A stretch of 64,000 nucleotides of DNA from Geomonas paludis. GTDB lineage: Bacteria; Desulfobacterota; Desulfuromonadia; Geobacterales; Geobacteraceae. The stretch lies in assembly GCF_014193585.1 (NCBI RefSeq), contig NZ_BLXY01000007.1, positions 85,293 to 149,292 of the forward strand. Direction: 5' to 3'. How positions within the stretch are numbered: position 1 is the first letter of the stretch; each line of letters begins with the position of its first letter. The notes under the pieces were generated by a model, which saw nothing but the letters and a program-made list of their open reading frames with translations, was not told where the DNA came from and searched no databases. The position numbers and the translations under genes are program-made. This document shows positions 11,946 to 19,367 of the stretch, one piece after another.

Positions 11946-13049
11946 ATGAAAGATCCTCGCGTCAGACAATTCGCCGAAGTCCTGGTCAACTACTCGGCCC
12001 GCGTGCAGCCGGGCGACGTGGTGCTCATCTCCTGCGCCGGCCTGGAAGGGGCGCCGCTGGTGAAGGAGCTCTACGCCCTCTGTCTGGAAAAGGGCGCCAA
12101 GTACGTCGAGTACGAGTTCAGCATCCCGGACATCGGCCGCTACTTCTACAACCTCGCCAATCCCGACCAGCTTTCCTACTTCCCGCAGCACAAGCTCGAT
12201 TTCATGAAGCAGGTGGACGTCTACTTCGGCCTCTCCGCCGCGGACAACTCAATGGTGATGGCCCAGGCCAACCAGAAGAGCATGATCGCCTGGTCCAAGG
12301 TGGTGCGCCCCATCATCGACCAGCGCGTCAAGGGGACCCGCTGGGTGGTGACCCGCTACCCGACCCACGGCGCGGCGCAGGAAGCGCGCATGAGCCTGGA
12401 CGAGTACGAGGATTACCTCTTCGCCGCCTGCTGCATGGACTGGGAGGAGGAATCGAAGAAACAGGACGCGCTGAAGGCCTGCGTCGACGCCGCCGACCGG
12501 GTGCGCATCAAGGCCTCGGACACCGACCTTTCCTTCAGCATCAATGGGCTCCCCGGCATCAAGTGCGACGGGCGTCTGAACATCCCCGACGGCGAGGTGT
12601 TCACCGCGCCGGTGCGCGACTCGGTCGAGGGGTACATCACCTACAACTGCCCTACCGTGTACCAGGGGAAGGAATTCAACAACATCCGCCTCGAGTTCGA
12701 GAAGGGGCGCATCGTCAAGGCGACCTCCCCCGGTATGGACGCGGAACTGAACCGCATCCTCGACACCGACGAGGGGGCGCGCTACGTGGGTGAGTTCGCC
12801 ATCGGCGTGAACCCGAAGATCCGGGTGCCCATGCGCAACATCCTCTTCGACGAGAAGATCTTCGGCTCCATCCACTTCACCCCGGGTCAGGCCTACGACG
12901 AGTGCGACAACGGCAACCGCTCTGCCGTGCACTGGGACATGGTGAAGATCCTGGCCGGCGACGGCGAGTTGTGGTTCGACGACATCCTGATCCAGAAGGA
13001 CGGCCGCTTCGTGCACGGGCCGCTTCTGGGGCTCAACCCCGGTGACTAG
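11946..13049 (+). CDS. M29 family aminopeptidase (AmpS/AmpT type)
   Basis: A 367-residue cytosolic metal-dependent aminopeptidase of the thermophilic-type M29 family, which removes N-terminal residues from peptides. Likely metal-ligand segments are visible in the C-terminal half: a Glu in YVGEFAIGVN, a His in GSIHFTPGQAYDE and the HWD near residue 329. Length matches the family. The frame extends upstream to 11892, but the ATG at 11946 is chosen because it follows GAAGGGGG and gives the standard start KDPRVRQFAEVLVNYS. It is 2 bases from the next gene. Confidence 0.9.
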   Translation: MKDPRVRQFAEVLVNYSARVQPGDVVLISCAGLEGAPLVKELYALCLEKGAKYVEYEFSIPDIGRYFYNLANPDQLSYFPQHKLDFMKQVDVYFGLSAADNSMVMAQANQKSMIAWSKVVRPIIDQRVKGTRWVVTRYPTHGAAQEARMSLDEYEDYLFAACCMDWEEESKKQDALKACVDAADRVRIKASDTDLSFSINGLPGIKCDGRLNIPDGEVFTAPVRDSVEGYITYNCPTVYQGKEFNNIRLEFEKGRIVKATSPGMDAELNRILDTDEGARYVGEFAIGVNPKIRVPMRNILFDEKIFGSIHFTPGQAYDECDNGNRSAVHWDMVKILAGDGELWFDDILIQKDGRFVHGPLLGLNPGD

Positions 13050-13051
13050 CC

Positions 13052-13660
13052 ATGCTGCTTGAGATCAATCCCGACAATCCGCAACCGCGCCTGATCGCCA
13101 AGGTGGTCGACATCCTGAAAAACGGCGGCGTGGTGGCCTATCCCACCGATACCACCTACGGCATCGGCTGCTCCATCTTCAGCAAGAAGGGAATCGAGCG
13201 GATCTACCAGATCAAGCAGCGCGACCGCAAGAAGCCGTTCTCCTTCATCTGCACCGACATGTCCGAGATCGCCCGATACGCGCGGGTGTCCAACTACGCC
13301 TTCAAGCAGCTGCGCCGCCTGCTCCCCGGACCGTACACCTTCGTGTTGGAGGCGGCCACGGTGGTCCCGGACCTGTTGCAGACCAAGCAGAAGACGGTCG
13401 GCATCCGCATTCCCGACAACGCGATCTGCCTGGCCATCGTGAAGGAGCTGGGGGCGCCCATCGTCACCACCAGCGCCAACCTCTCCGGCGAGGACCCGAT
13501 CGGCAACCCCTGGGCGGTCGAGCATGAACTGGGCAAACAGCTGGACCTGGTGGTCGACGGCGGCGATCTCTCCGCCGATGTCAGTTCGGTCATCAGCCTG
13601 ATCGGCGACCGCCCCGAAGTGCTCAGGAAGGGCGTCGGGGACGTGAGCTGGTGCGAATAA
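13052..13660 (+). CDS. YciO/YrdC/Sua5 family protein (threonylcarbamoyl-AMP synthase-like)
   Basis: A 202-residue single-domain YrdC fold. The YrdC relatives TsaC and Sua5 make threonylcarbamoyl-AMP for the t6A modification of tRNA. Recognisable features are GGVVAYPTDTTYGIGC, the KQRDRKKPFSFIC segment, PGPYTFVLEA and VTTSANLSGE. Overall it looks closest to the YciO branch (start LLEINPDNPQPRLI, end VLRKGVGDVSW), for which in vivo t6A activity is less certain. It starts 2 bases after the M29 peptidase stop. Confidence 0.88.
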   Translation: MLLEINPDNPQPRLIAKVVDILKNGGVVAYPTDTTYGIGCSIFSKKGIERIYQIKQRDRKKPFSFICTDMSEIARYARVSNYAFKQLRRLLPGPYTFVLEAATVVPDLLQTKQKTVGIRIPDNAICLAIVKELGAPIVTTSANLSGEDPIGNPWAVEHELGKQLDLVVDGGDLSADVSSVISLIGDRPEVLRKGVGDVSWCE

Positions 13661-13688
13661 GGGCCATCCCGGCCCGAGGTTATTAACC

Positions 13689-14042
13689 ATGCGTAAAACC
13701 ACCGTGCGTCGCGGCATCAGATCCATCTGCGCCGGCATCATCGCCCTGATCGTCGCCACGTTCTTCCATGGCGACATCTCGTCGCTGCTCATGCTGGGCA
13801 TGGCGGGCGACGCGCGCCTTACCTTCCTGGGTTTCTTCCTGGCCGGCGTGCTGGGGGGCTTCGGCGTGCTGGTAGCCGCCTTCGGACTGTTGCAGAACGG
13901 GCAGGGGGAGCCGCGGGTGCGCCTCTTCCCCAGTTTCGTGGTCCTGTTCTCGCTGGTCGTCCTCTTCTTCGTCCTCACCTACACCTGGATCACCTCCCCC
14001 TCCGCGCCGGTCCTCGCACCGGGAGAAAGCATCAACATCTAA
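13689..14042 (+). CDS. Small integral membrane protein, unknown function
   Basis: A 117-residue protein with a basic N-terminus (RKTTVRRGIRS) and three probable membrane helices, about residues 14-40, 48-75 and 86-105. No catalytic motif is visible. It follows the YciO-type gene by 28 bases and probably shares its transcript. I do not recognise the family. Confidence 0.75.
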   Translation: MRKTTVRRGIRSICAGIIALIVATFFHGDISSLLMLGMAGDARLTFLGFFLAGVLGGFGVLVAAFGLLQNGQGEPRVRLFPSFVVLFSLVVLFFVLTYTWITSPSAPVLAPGESINI

Positions 14043-14050
14043 AGGCAGGC

Positions 14051-14170
14051 TGAGATAAAGATTAAGATTGAGGAAAGGCCGGTCACTATCCTTGCCGCAA
14101 TCTCGACCTCGCCCATCTGCTTCTCCTCAACCGTAACCTTAGTCTTAATCTTAATCTCAATCTTAATCTG
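14051..14170. repeat. Inverted pair of hexameric TTAATC/GATTAA repeat tracts
   Basis: A GATAAAGATTAAGATTGAG tract at 14051-14073 and an inverted CTTAATCTTAATCTCAATCTTAATC tract at 14141-14170 flank about 70 bases. The tracts could pair as a long hairpin between the membrane protein gene and queD. The remainder of the gap (14043-14245) shows no further gene. Confidence 0.6.
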
Positions 14171-14245
14171 CCCTTTTGCCCTTAACCTCGGCCTGCTTTT
14201 CATGATATATTGACCGGACTGAAAATAATGAAAAGGGAGGGTGGC

Positions 14246-14614
14246 ATGTTTCGTCTCACCATTCACACTGCGTTTGCCGCGGCCCACAATCTGATCAATT
14301 ACCAGGGCGACTGCGAAAACCTGCACGGCCACAACTGGAAGGTGGAAGTTTCCATCACCACCAACGAGCTGGACAAGGCGGGCCTGGGCATCGACTTCAA
14401 GATCCTCAAGCGGGAGACCAACGATCTCCTGAAGACGCTGGACCACAAGTACCTGAACGAGCTGGCTCCTTTCGCCGACGTTTCCCCGTCCTCGGAGAAC
14501 ATCGCCCGTTACCTGTACCACGAGCTGACCAAGATCTTCGGCTCGGACAAGGTCAAGGTGGACATGGTCACGGTGTGGGAATCCGACTTCGCGGCGGCGA
14601 GCTACTATGAGTAA
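14246..14614 (+). CDS. queD: 6-carboxytetrahydropterin synthase
   Basis: QueD converts 7,8-dihydroneopterin triphosphate to 6-carboxy-tetrahydropterin in the queuosine/preQ0 pathway. The 122-residue protein has the zinc-binding histidines (AAHNL and LHGHNWKVEV), the active-site Cys in GDCENLHGH, and the DHKYLNEL and PSSENIARYLYHEL segments. The ATG at 14246 lies 5 bases after GGAGG (14236-14240); upstream ATGs in frame lack this. It overlaps queE by 8 bases, so the two pathway enzymes are co-translated. Confidence 0.95.
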   Translation: MFRLTIHTAFAAAHNLINYQGDCENLHGHNWKVEVSITTNELDKAGLGIDFKILKRETNDLLKTLDHKYLNELAPFADVSPSSENIARYLYHELTKIFGSDKVKVDMVTVWESDFAAASYYE

Positions 14615-15359
14615 CCTGCAGGCGCCCCTGGTCGAATGCTTCTCCTCCATCCAGGGGGAGGGGGTGCTGGTCGGGCTGCGCCAGGTGTTCCTGCGCTTTT
14701 CCGGCTGCAACCTGAACTGCAAGTTCTGCGACACCCCCGGCATGAGCGCCGTCCCGGATGACTGCCTGCTGGAGCTGACCCCCGGGCGGCGCGATTTCTT
14801 CAAGGTCCCCAACCCGGTGCCGCTGGAGCGCGTGGCGACGCTGATCGAAAGCTGGACCGCCGCCTGGCCGGGCATCCACCATTCCATCAGCGTCACCGGG
14901 GGGGAACCGCTCCTCTTCGGGACCCTGCTCGAGGAGTGGCTGCCGGTGCTGAAAAAGCTCCTGCCCATCTACCTGGAGACCAACGGTACGCTCCCCGAGG
15001 CGCTGGCGCCGCTCATCCCGCACCTGGACAGCATCGGCATGGACATCAAGCTCCCGTCCTCGACCGGCTGCCCGGAGCTGTGGGACCAGCACCACGCCTT
15101 CCTGGAACTGGCCGCCATGAAGGAGGTCTTCGTCAAGATCGTGGTGGGGCAGGAGACCGAAGACTGGGAGATCCAGCGTTCCTGCGCCATGATCGCCTCG
15201 GTAGACCCGGGCATCCCGCTCATCCTGCAGCCGGTGACCCGTGACGACGGCAGCATCGGCATCGACTCCCTGCGCACCCTGGAACTCCAGGAACTCTGCT
15301 CCTCCCTCCGCGAGGTGCGGGTCATCCCGCAGACCCACAAGTTCATGGGACAGCTGTAA
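14607..15359 (+). CDS. queE: 7-carboxy-7-deazaguanine synthase (radical SAM)
   Basis: QueE is the radical SAM enzyme that contracts the QueD product to 7-carboxy-7-deazaguanine. The 250-residue product carries the CX3CX2C cluster motif (GCNLNCKFCDT), the SVTGGEPLLF glycine-rich SAM motif and the N-terminal CFSSIQGEGVLVG substrate segment. Length and domain content are typical. It overlaps queD; queC and queF are not in this window. Confidence 0.95.
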   Translation: MSNLQAPLVECFSSIQGEGVLVGLRQVFLRFSGCNLNCKFCDTPGMSAVPDDCLLELTPGRRDFFKVPNPVPLERVATLIESWTAAWPGIHHSISVTGGEPLLFGTLLEEWLPVLKKLLPIYLETNGTLPEALAPLIPHLDSIGMDIKLPSSTGCPELWDQHHAFLELAAMKEVFVKIVVGQETEDWEIQRSCAMIASVDPGIPLILQPVTRDDGSIGIDSLRTLELQELCSSLREVRVIPQTHKFMGQL

Positions 15360-15403
15360 GTCGACAAGCGGCGGCTGTAGCGACCGCATCCGTGTCCACA
15401 CTC

Positions 15404-15530
15404 CCTCTCCCTCCGGGAGAGGGTCGGGGTGAGGGCGTTGCAACCTTGGTTTCAATTGCCACAGCTCTGCCCGTGGCACCTCCCTCACCCGGCCTACGGC
15501 CACCCTCTCCCGGAGGGCGAGGGGGAAAGA
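15404..15530. repeat. GC-rich palindromic element, family B (CTCCCTCCGGGAGAGGG type)
   Basis: Two arms, CTCCCTCTCCCTCCGGGAGA at the left and CACCCTCTCCCGGAGGGCGA at the right, flank a unique middle. The same arms recur at 51254-51362 and 52880-53000. Confidence 0.75.
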
Positions 15531-15539
15531 CACAGAGCA

Positions 15540-15575
15540 GAAGGGCGCCTTTTCCGGGGCGCCCTTTCCTTTTTC
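15540..15575 (+). terminator. Intrinsic terminator after queE
   Basis: AAGGGCGCC, a 7-base loop, GGGCGCCCTT, then TCCTTTTT. It lies downstream of queDE and before the MoxR operon. Confidence 0.75.
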
Positions 15576-15628
15576 AGGGGCGGCCGTTATAATGAGTGGC
15601 TGTGGCATCGCCCAGGGAGGTTCTCCAC

Positions 15629-16570
15629 GTGCAGAAACTAGCCAAGGTAGACGAGATGAACGCGGTACTGGAGGAACTCTCCAGCCAGCACCTGAAGGGA
15701 AAGGTGAGGGCCCTGCGCCTGAGCCTGATGGCCCTTCTGACCGGCGGGCACATCCTCCTCGAGGACATCCCGGGACTGGGGAAGACCACCATGGCGCTCG
15801 CCTTCGCCAGCGCTCTCGGGCTCTCCTTCGGGAGGGTCCAGTGCACCAGCGACCTGCTTCCGTCCGACATCACCGGACTTTCCGTCTTCGACCGCACCGA
15901 GGGGCGCTTCAACTTCATCCGGGGCCCGATCTTCAACAACATCGTCCTGATCGACGAGATCAACCGCGCCATGCCCAAGACCCAGAGCGCGCTCCTGGAG
16001 GCGATGGAGGAGCGGCGCGTCACCGTCGAGGGGGTCACCTACCAGCTCCCCGAGCCGTTCCTGGTGCTGGCGACGCAGAACCCGGTGGAGCAGGTGGGGA
16101 CCTACCCGCTGCCGGAATCGCAGATGGACCGTTTCCTGATCCGCACCGGGATCGGTTATCCCCCCGAGGAGATCGAGAAGGGGATCCTGCGGCAGGGGAG
16201 CATCCGGGACGAGATCATGCACATCCCGGCCCTGGTGACAACCGACGACTTGGTCGGCGCCATCGCCGCGGTCAAGGAGGTCTACGTCGGCGAGAAGGTC
16301 ACCGACTACGTCTACGCCATCATCAGGGCGACCAGGAACCACCCCTTGATCCAGGCCGGCCTCTCGACCCGCGGCGGCATCGGCATGGTCGACGCCGCCA
16401 AGGCGGCGGCCTACCTGCACGGCCGCGACTTCGTGGCGCCCGAGGACGTCAGGGACGTGGTCCACGCCGTCTGCCCGCACCGCCTCATCTTCCGCCCGGA
16501 GCACGAAGGGGTGGACAAGGAGCACGTATTAAACGCGATCTTAAAGGAGATCCCTCTCCCTCTCACATAA
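15629..16570 (+). CDS. MoxR-family AAA+ ATPase
   Basis: A 313-residue AAA+ ATPase of the MoxR class, thought to act as a chaperone that matures or inserts metal cofactors in partner proteins. Walker A is EDIPGLGKTT (residues 45-54), Walker B is LIDEINRA, and the ATQNPVEQVGTYPLPESQMDRF sensor region is present. The start is probably the GTG at 15629, 8 bases after AGGGAGG; the frame extends to a GTG at 15596 without a good ribosome site. It heads a MoxR-DUF58-transglutaminase operon, the standard arrangement of this family. Confidence 0.95.
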   Translation: MQKLAKVDEMNAVLEELSSQHLKGKVRALRLSLMALLTGGHILLEDIPGLGKTTMALAFASALGLSFGRVQCTSDLLPSDITGLSVFDRTEGRFNFIRGPIFNNIVLIDEINRAMPKTQSALLEAMEERRVTVEGVTYQLPEPFLVLATQNPVEQVGTYPLPESQMDRFLIRTGIGYPPEEIEKGILRQGSIRDEIMHIPALVTTDDLVGAIAAVKEVYVGEKVTDYVYAIIRATRNHPLIQAGLSTRGGIGMVDAAKAAAYLHGRDFVAPEDVRDVVHAVCPHRLIFRPEHEGVDKEHVLNAILKEIPLPLT

Positions 16571-17433
16571 AGCTCACCAAGGGGGGCGGGCTGTACGTCG
16601 CCTCGACCCTGCTCCTGGGGGTGTCCGCGGTCAACACCGGCAACAACCTCCTCTTCCTCATGGTCGCCGCCATGCTCGCTTTCATGGCGACCACGGGGGT
16701 GCTCGGCTGGCTGAACATCCGCGGGCTCGCCCTCAGCGTGCATCTCCCCGACGAGGTCTATGCCGGCACGGATACCTTCCTCTCCGTGACCCTGCACAAC
16801 AGCAAGAGGTATCTCCCCTCGTTCCTGGTCCGGGTTGCCGTCGCGGGGGGCTCCACCTCGTTTCTGATGGTAGACCGGAAACGGCCGCAGTCGGGCTCGC
16901 TCCTGCTTTCCTTTCCGGTGCGCGGCCCCCTGCAGCTCCCCGACGCCTCGGCCAGTTCTCCCTTCCCCGTCAACTTCTTCATCCGGGCCACGTCGCTGCC
17001 GGTGCACCAGGAGTGCACCGTGTTCCCGGCGCCGCGCCCGCTGCCGGTCCCGGCCCCGGGCGGCAAGCCCGATGCGGGGGAGGCGGCCGCCGTCGCCGCC
17101 GCCGGCTACGACGGCGAGCTGGCCAAGATCTCGGACTACCGCGGCGGCGAGCCGCTGAAGCTGATCCACTGGCGCCTCTCCGCTAAGCACGAGGTGTTCA
17201 AGGTGAAGGAGCTGACCGCAACCGCGGCAGAACCGCTGCTGCTCGACCTGGACCAGGTCCCGGGGCGCGACCTGGAGCAGCGCCTCTCCTTTTGCACCTT
17301 CCTGGTGAACCGCCTGGTGAAGGGGGGGCGGCCGGTCGGCCTGAAGCTCGGGGAACGGGTCATCACCCCCGGCAGCACCAGGAGCCACCGGCTCAGGCTC
17401 CTGACGGAACTTGCAAATTATGGTAAGAATTGA
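16528..17433 (+). CDS. DUF58 membrane protein (MoxR partner), start codon uncertain
   Basis: About 300 residues: a hydrophobic N-terminus with two close membrane helices (ASTLLLGVSAVNTG onward and LLFLMVAAMLAFMATTG), then a cytosolic part ending in the DUF58 signature ISDYRGGEPLKLIHWRLSAK. DUF58 proteins are the usual partners of MoxR ATPases and are related to vWA proteins. No ATG, GTG or TTG lies in frame between the end of moxR and the first helix. The best ribosome-site fit is an ATT at 16528, 5 bases after AAGGAG. An ATA at 16567 or a truncating GTG at 16621 are alternatives. It overlaps both neighbours. Confidence 0.8.
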   Translation: MKRDLKGDPSPSHIKLTKGGGLYVASTLLLGVSAVNTGNNLLFLMVAAMLAFMATTGVLGWLNIRGLALSVHLPDEVYAGTDTFLSVTLHNSKRYLPSFLVRVAVAGGSTSFLMVDRKRPQSGSLLLSFPVRGPLQLPDASASSPFPVNFFIRATSLPVHQECTVFPAPRPLPVPAPGGKPDAGEAAAVAAAGYDGELAKISDYRGGEPLKLIHWRLSAKHEVFKVKELTATAAEPLLLDLDQVPGRDLEQRLSFCTFLVNRLVKGGRPVGLKLGERVITPGSTRSHRLRLLTELANYGKN

Positions 17434-19306
17434 CCTTCTCCTGAGCGGCCTCACCGCCTGCATCGCGCTGATCGGTTACCTGCCCCTGCAGGGCTACCTC
17501 GATCCCTTCGCGCGCTTCTTCTTCCCGGCGGCGCTCCTGGCGGCGGCGTACCTGCAGGTCAAGGGGCGGGCCCTGCCGCCCCGGGTGCTGACGCCGGCCT
17601 CGATACTGCTCTTTCTCTACCTTGCCGCGCAGTTCTCCCTGAGCCGGCTGGTGCCGGTGACCTCGGATCTGCTGGTGGTCTTTCTCGGGGTGAGGCTCTT
17701 GGGCGAGCGCATCGGCCGCAACTACCTGCAGGCCTTCGCCCTGTCCCTCTTTTGCCTGGCCGCCTCTTCGCTGTACGAGATCTCCGCGATTTTCCTGGTC
17801 TACCTCTTCTCCCTGCTGCTCATGGTGGCCGTGGCCCTGGTGCTGTTGACCTTCCACGCCCAGGACCCTGCCGCCGTGCTGCCGTCACGGGAGGCGAAAA
17901 AGGTGCTGACCGTGGCGGCGCTGATGCCGGTCGCTTCGCTGCCGATGCTCCTCTTCCTGTTCTTCTTCCTCCCCAGGACGCAGTACCCGATCTGGAACTT
18001 CATGAACGCGCCGGCAGGGAAGAAGACCGGACTCTCGGACACGGTGCAGCCGGGGACCGCCCAGGCCGTCTCGGAAGTGAAGGGAGCGGTGTTGCGCGCG
18101 GTCACCCCCAAGGTACCGGAACAACAACTGTACTGGCGCGCGGTGGTGCTGAACGCGTTCAAGAACGACGCCTGGGTGCGGGAGCCGGCCCCCAACGATG
18201 CCCCCGCGGTAACGAGGGGGGACGCGGTGCTCCAGGAGATCTATCCCGAGCGCACCGCCACCCAGTACCTCCCCGCGCTCAACGTGCCCCGAGCCATCAC
18301 CGACCTGCGCAACGACGCCAGTATCGACGGCGTTTTCGTGTCGCGCCGCCCCCTGGACAAGAAGGTGCGCTACCTGGCCGAGTCGGTTCTCGCCGACACG
18401 CTGCAGACCAGGCGCATCGACCGGGACTTCTACCTACGGCTGCCGGAACGGATTTCGGAACGGATGCGGGGCGAGGGGCTGGCCCTGGCGCGCTCCGGCC
18501 GCAGCAGCGTCGAGAAGATGGCGGCGCTGGAGGCGTTCTTCCGCGGTCAGCGCCTCACCTACGCCAACACCGGCCTCCCGGTAGGGGGGGATCCCCTGGA
18601 CGCCTTCCTCTTCGAGAAGAAGCGGGGTAACTGCGAGTACTTCGCCTCCTGCTACGCGATACTGCTGCGCCTGGCCGGGGTTCCATCGCGCCTGGTCGGC
18701 GGGTACCGCGGCGGGACCTACAACGACGTCGGCGGATACTACTTGGTGACCGAGGACATGGCGCACGTCTGGGTCGAGGCCTACCTGGACGGGGTGGGGT
18801 GGCAGACGGTGGACCCGAGCGCCTGGGCGCTGGGGCGGGTGCGCAGCAGGCAGGTGCGCGGCCTTGCCATGTACGCCGACATGGTCGGCTTCTACTGGGA
18901 CAAGGCGGTGGTCACCTATGACCTTGACAAACAACTGGCCTTGGTGCGAAATGCCGGGAACAAGGCCCGCGACCTGCGCCTGCCGCCGTGGTTCGGGAAG
19001 GTTATGCTGCTGACCGTGCCGGTGTTCGCGGCGCTGCTGCTTTTCGTCTTATGGCGCAGGCAGCGTCCCCCCACCGCGGAGGCGCGCCTGTTGCGGCGCA
19101 TGCTCCGCCTGCTGGCCAAGCGCTATCCCGGCGAGATCAAGGGGGATGAAGGGATCTTCGAGCTTTCCGCGCGCCTCAACGACCGGCACCTGGCCCGGTT
19201 CGCCGCCCTGTACGGCTCCGCCGTCTACCGCGACCGCCCCCTGACCCGCGCCGAGGCTGCTGAGCTCGAGGAAATCGTTCGGGAAGCATCCCAGGATCGT
19301 CCTTGA
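17420..19306 (+). CDS. DUF3488/transglutaminase-like membrane protein (TgpA type)
   Basis: A 628-residue protein with several N-terminal membrane helices (within about residues 5-180), a periplasmic transglutaminase-like domain and a further membrane helix near 540. The papain-like triad is visible: Cys in RGNCEYFASCYAILLRLAG, His in DMAHVWVEAY and Asp in WQTVDPS. Family members such as Pseudomonas TgpA act at the cell envelope; the substrate is unknown. The ATG at 17420 overlaps the DUF58 gene by 14 bases. Together with MoxR and DUF58 it forms a conserved three-gene module. Confidence 0.92.
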   Translation: MVRIDLLLSGLTACIALIGYLPLQGYLDPFARFFFPAALLAAAYLQVKGRALPPRVLTPASILLFLYLAAQFSLSRLVPVTSDLLVVFLGVRLLGERIGRNYLQAFALSLFCLAASSLYEISAIFLVYLFSLLLMVAVALVLLTFHAQDPAAVLPSREAKKVLTVAALMPVASLPMLLFLFFFLPRTQYPIWNFMNAPAGKKTGLSDTVQPGTAQAVSEVKGAVLRAVTPKVPEQQLYWRAVVLNAFKNDAWVREPAPNDAPAVTRGDAVLQEIYPERTATQYLPALNVPRAITDLRNDASIDGVFVSRRPLDKKVRYLAESVLADTLQTRRIDRDFYLRLPERISERMRGEGLALARSGRSSVEKMAALEAFFRGQRLTYANTGLPVGGDPLDAFLFEKKRGNCEYFASCYAILLRLAGVPSRLVGGYRGGTYNDVGGYYLVTEDMAHVWVEAYLDGVGWQTVDPSAWALGRVRSRQVRGLAMYADMVGFYWDKAVVTYDLDKQLALVRNAGNKARDLRLPPWFGKVMLLTVPVFAALLLFVLWRRQRPPTAEARLLRRMLRLLAKRYPGEIKGDEGIFELSARLNDRHLARFAALYGSAVYRDRPLTRAEAAELEEIVREASQDRP

Positions 19307-19367
19307 CACGGGGGCGGCTTTGCTTTAGTTTTAGGTTTCCGTATCTTAGGGGTGGTGAGGCGTTAAC

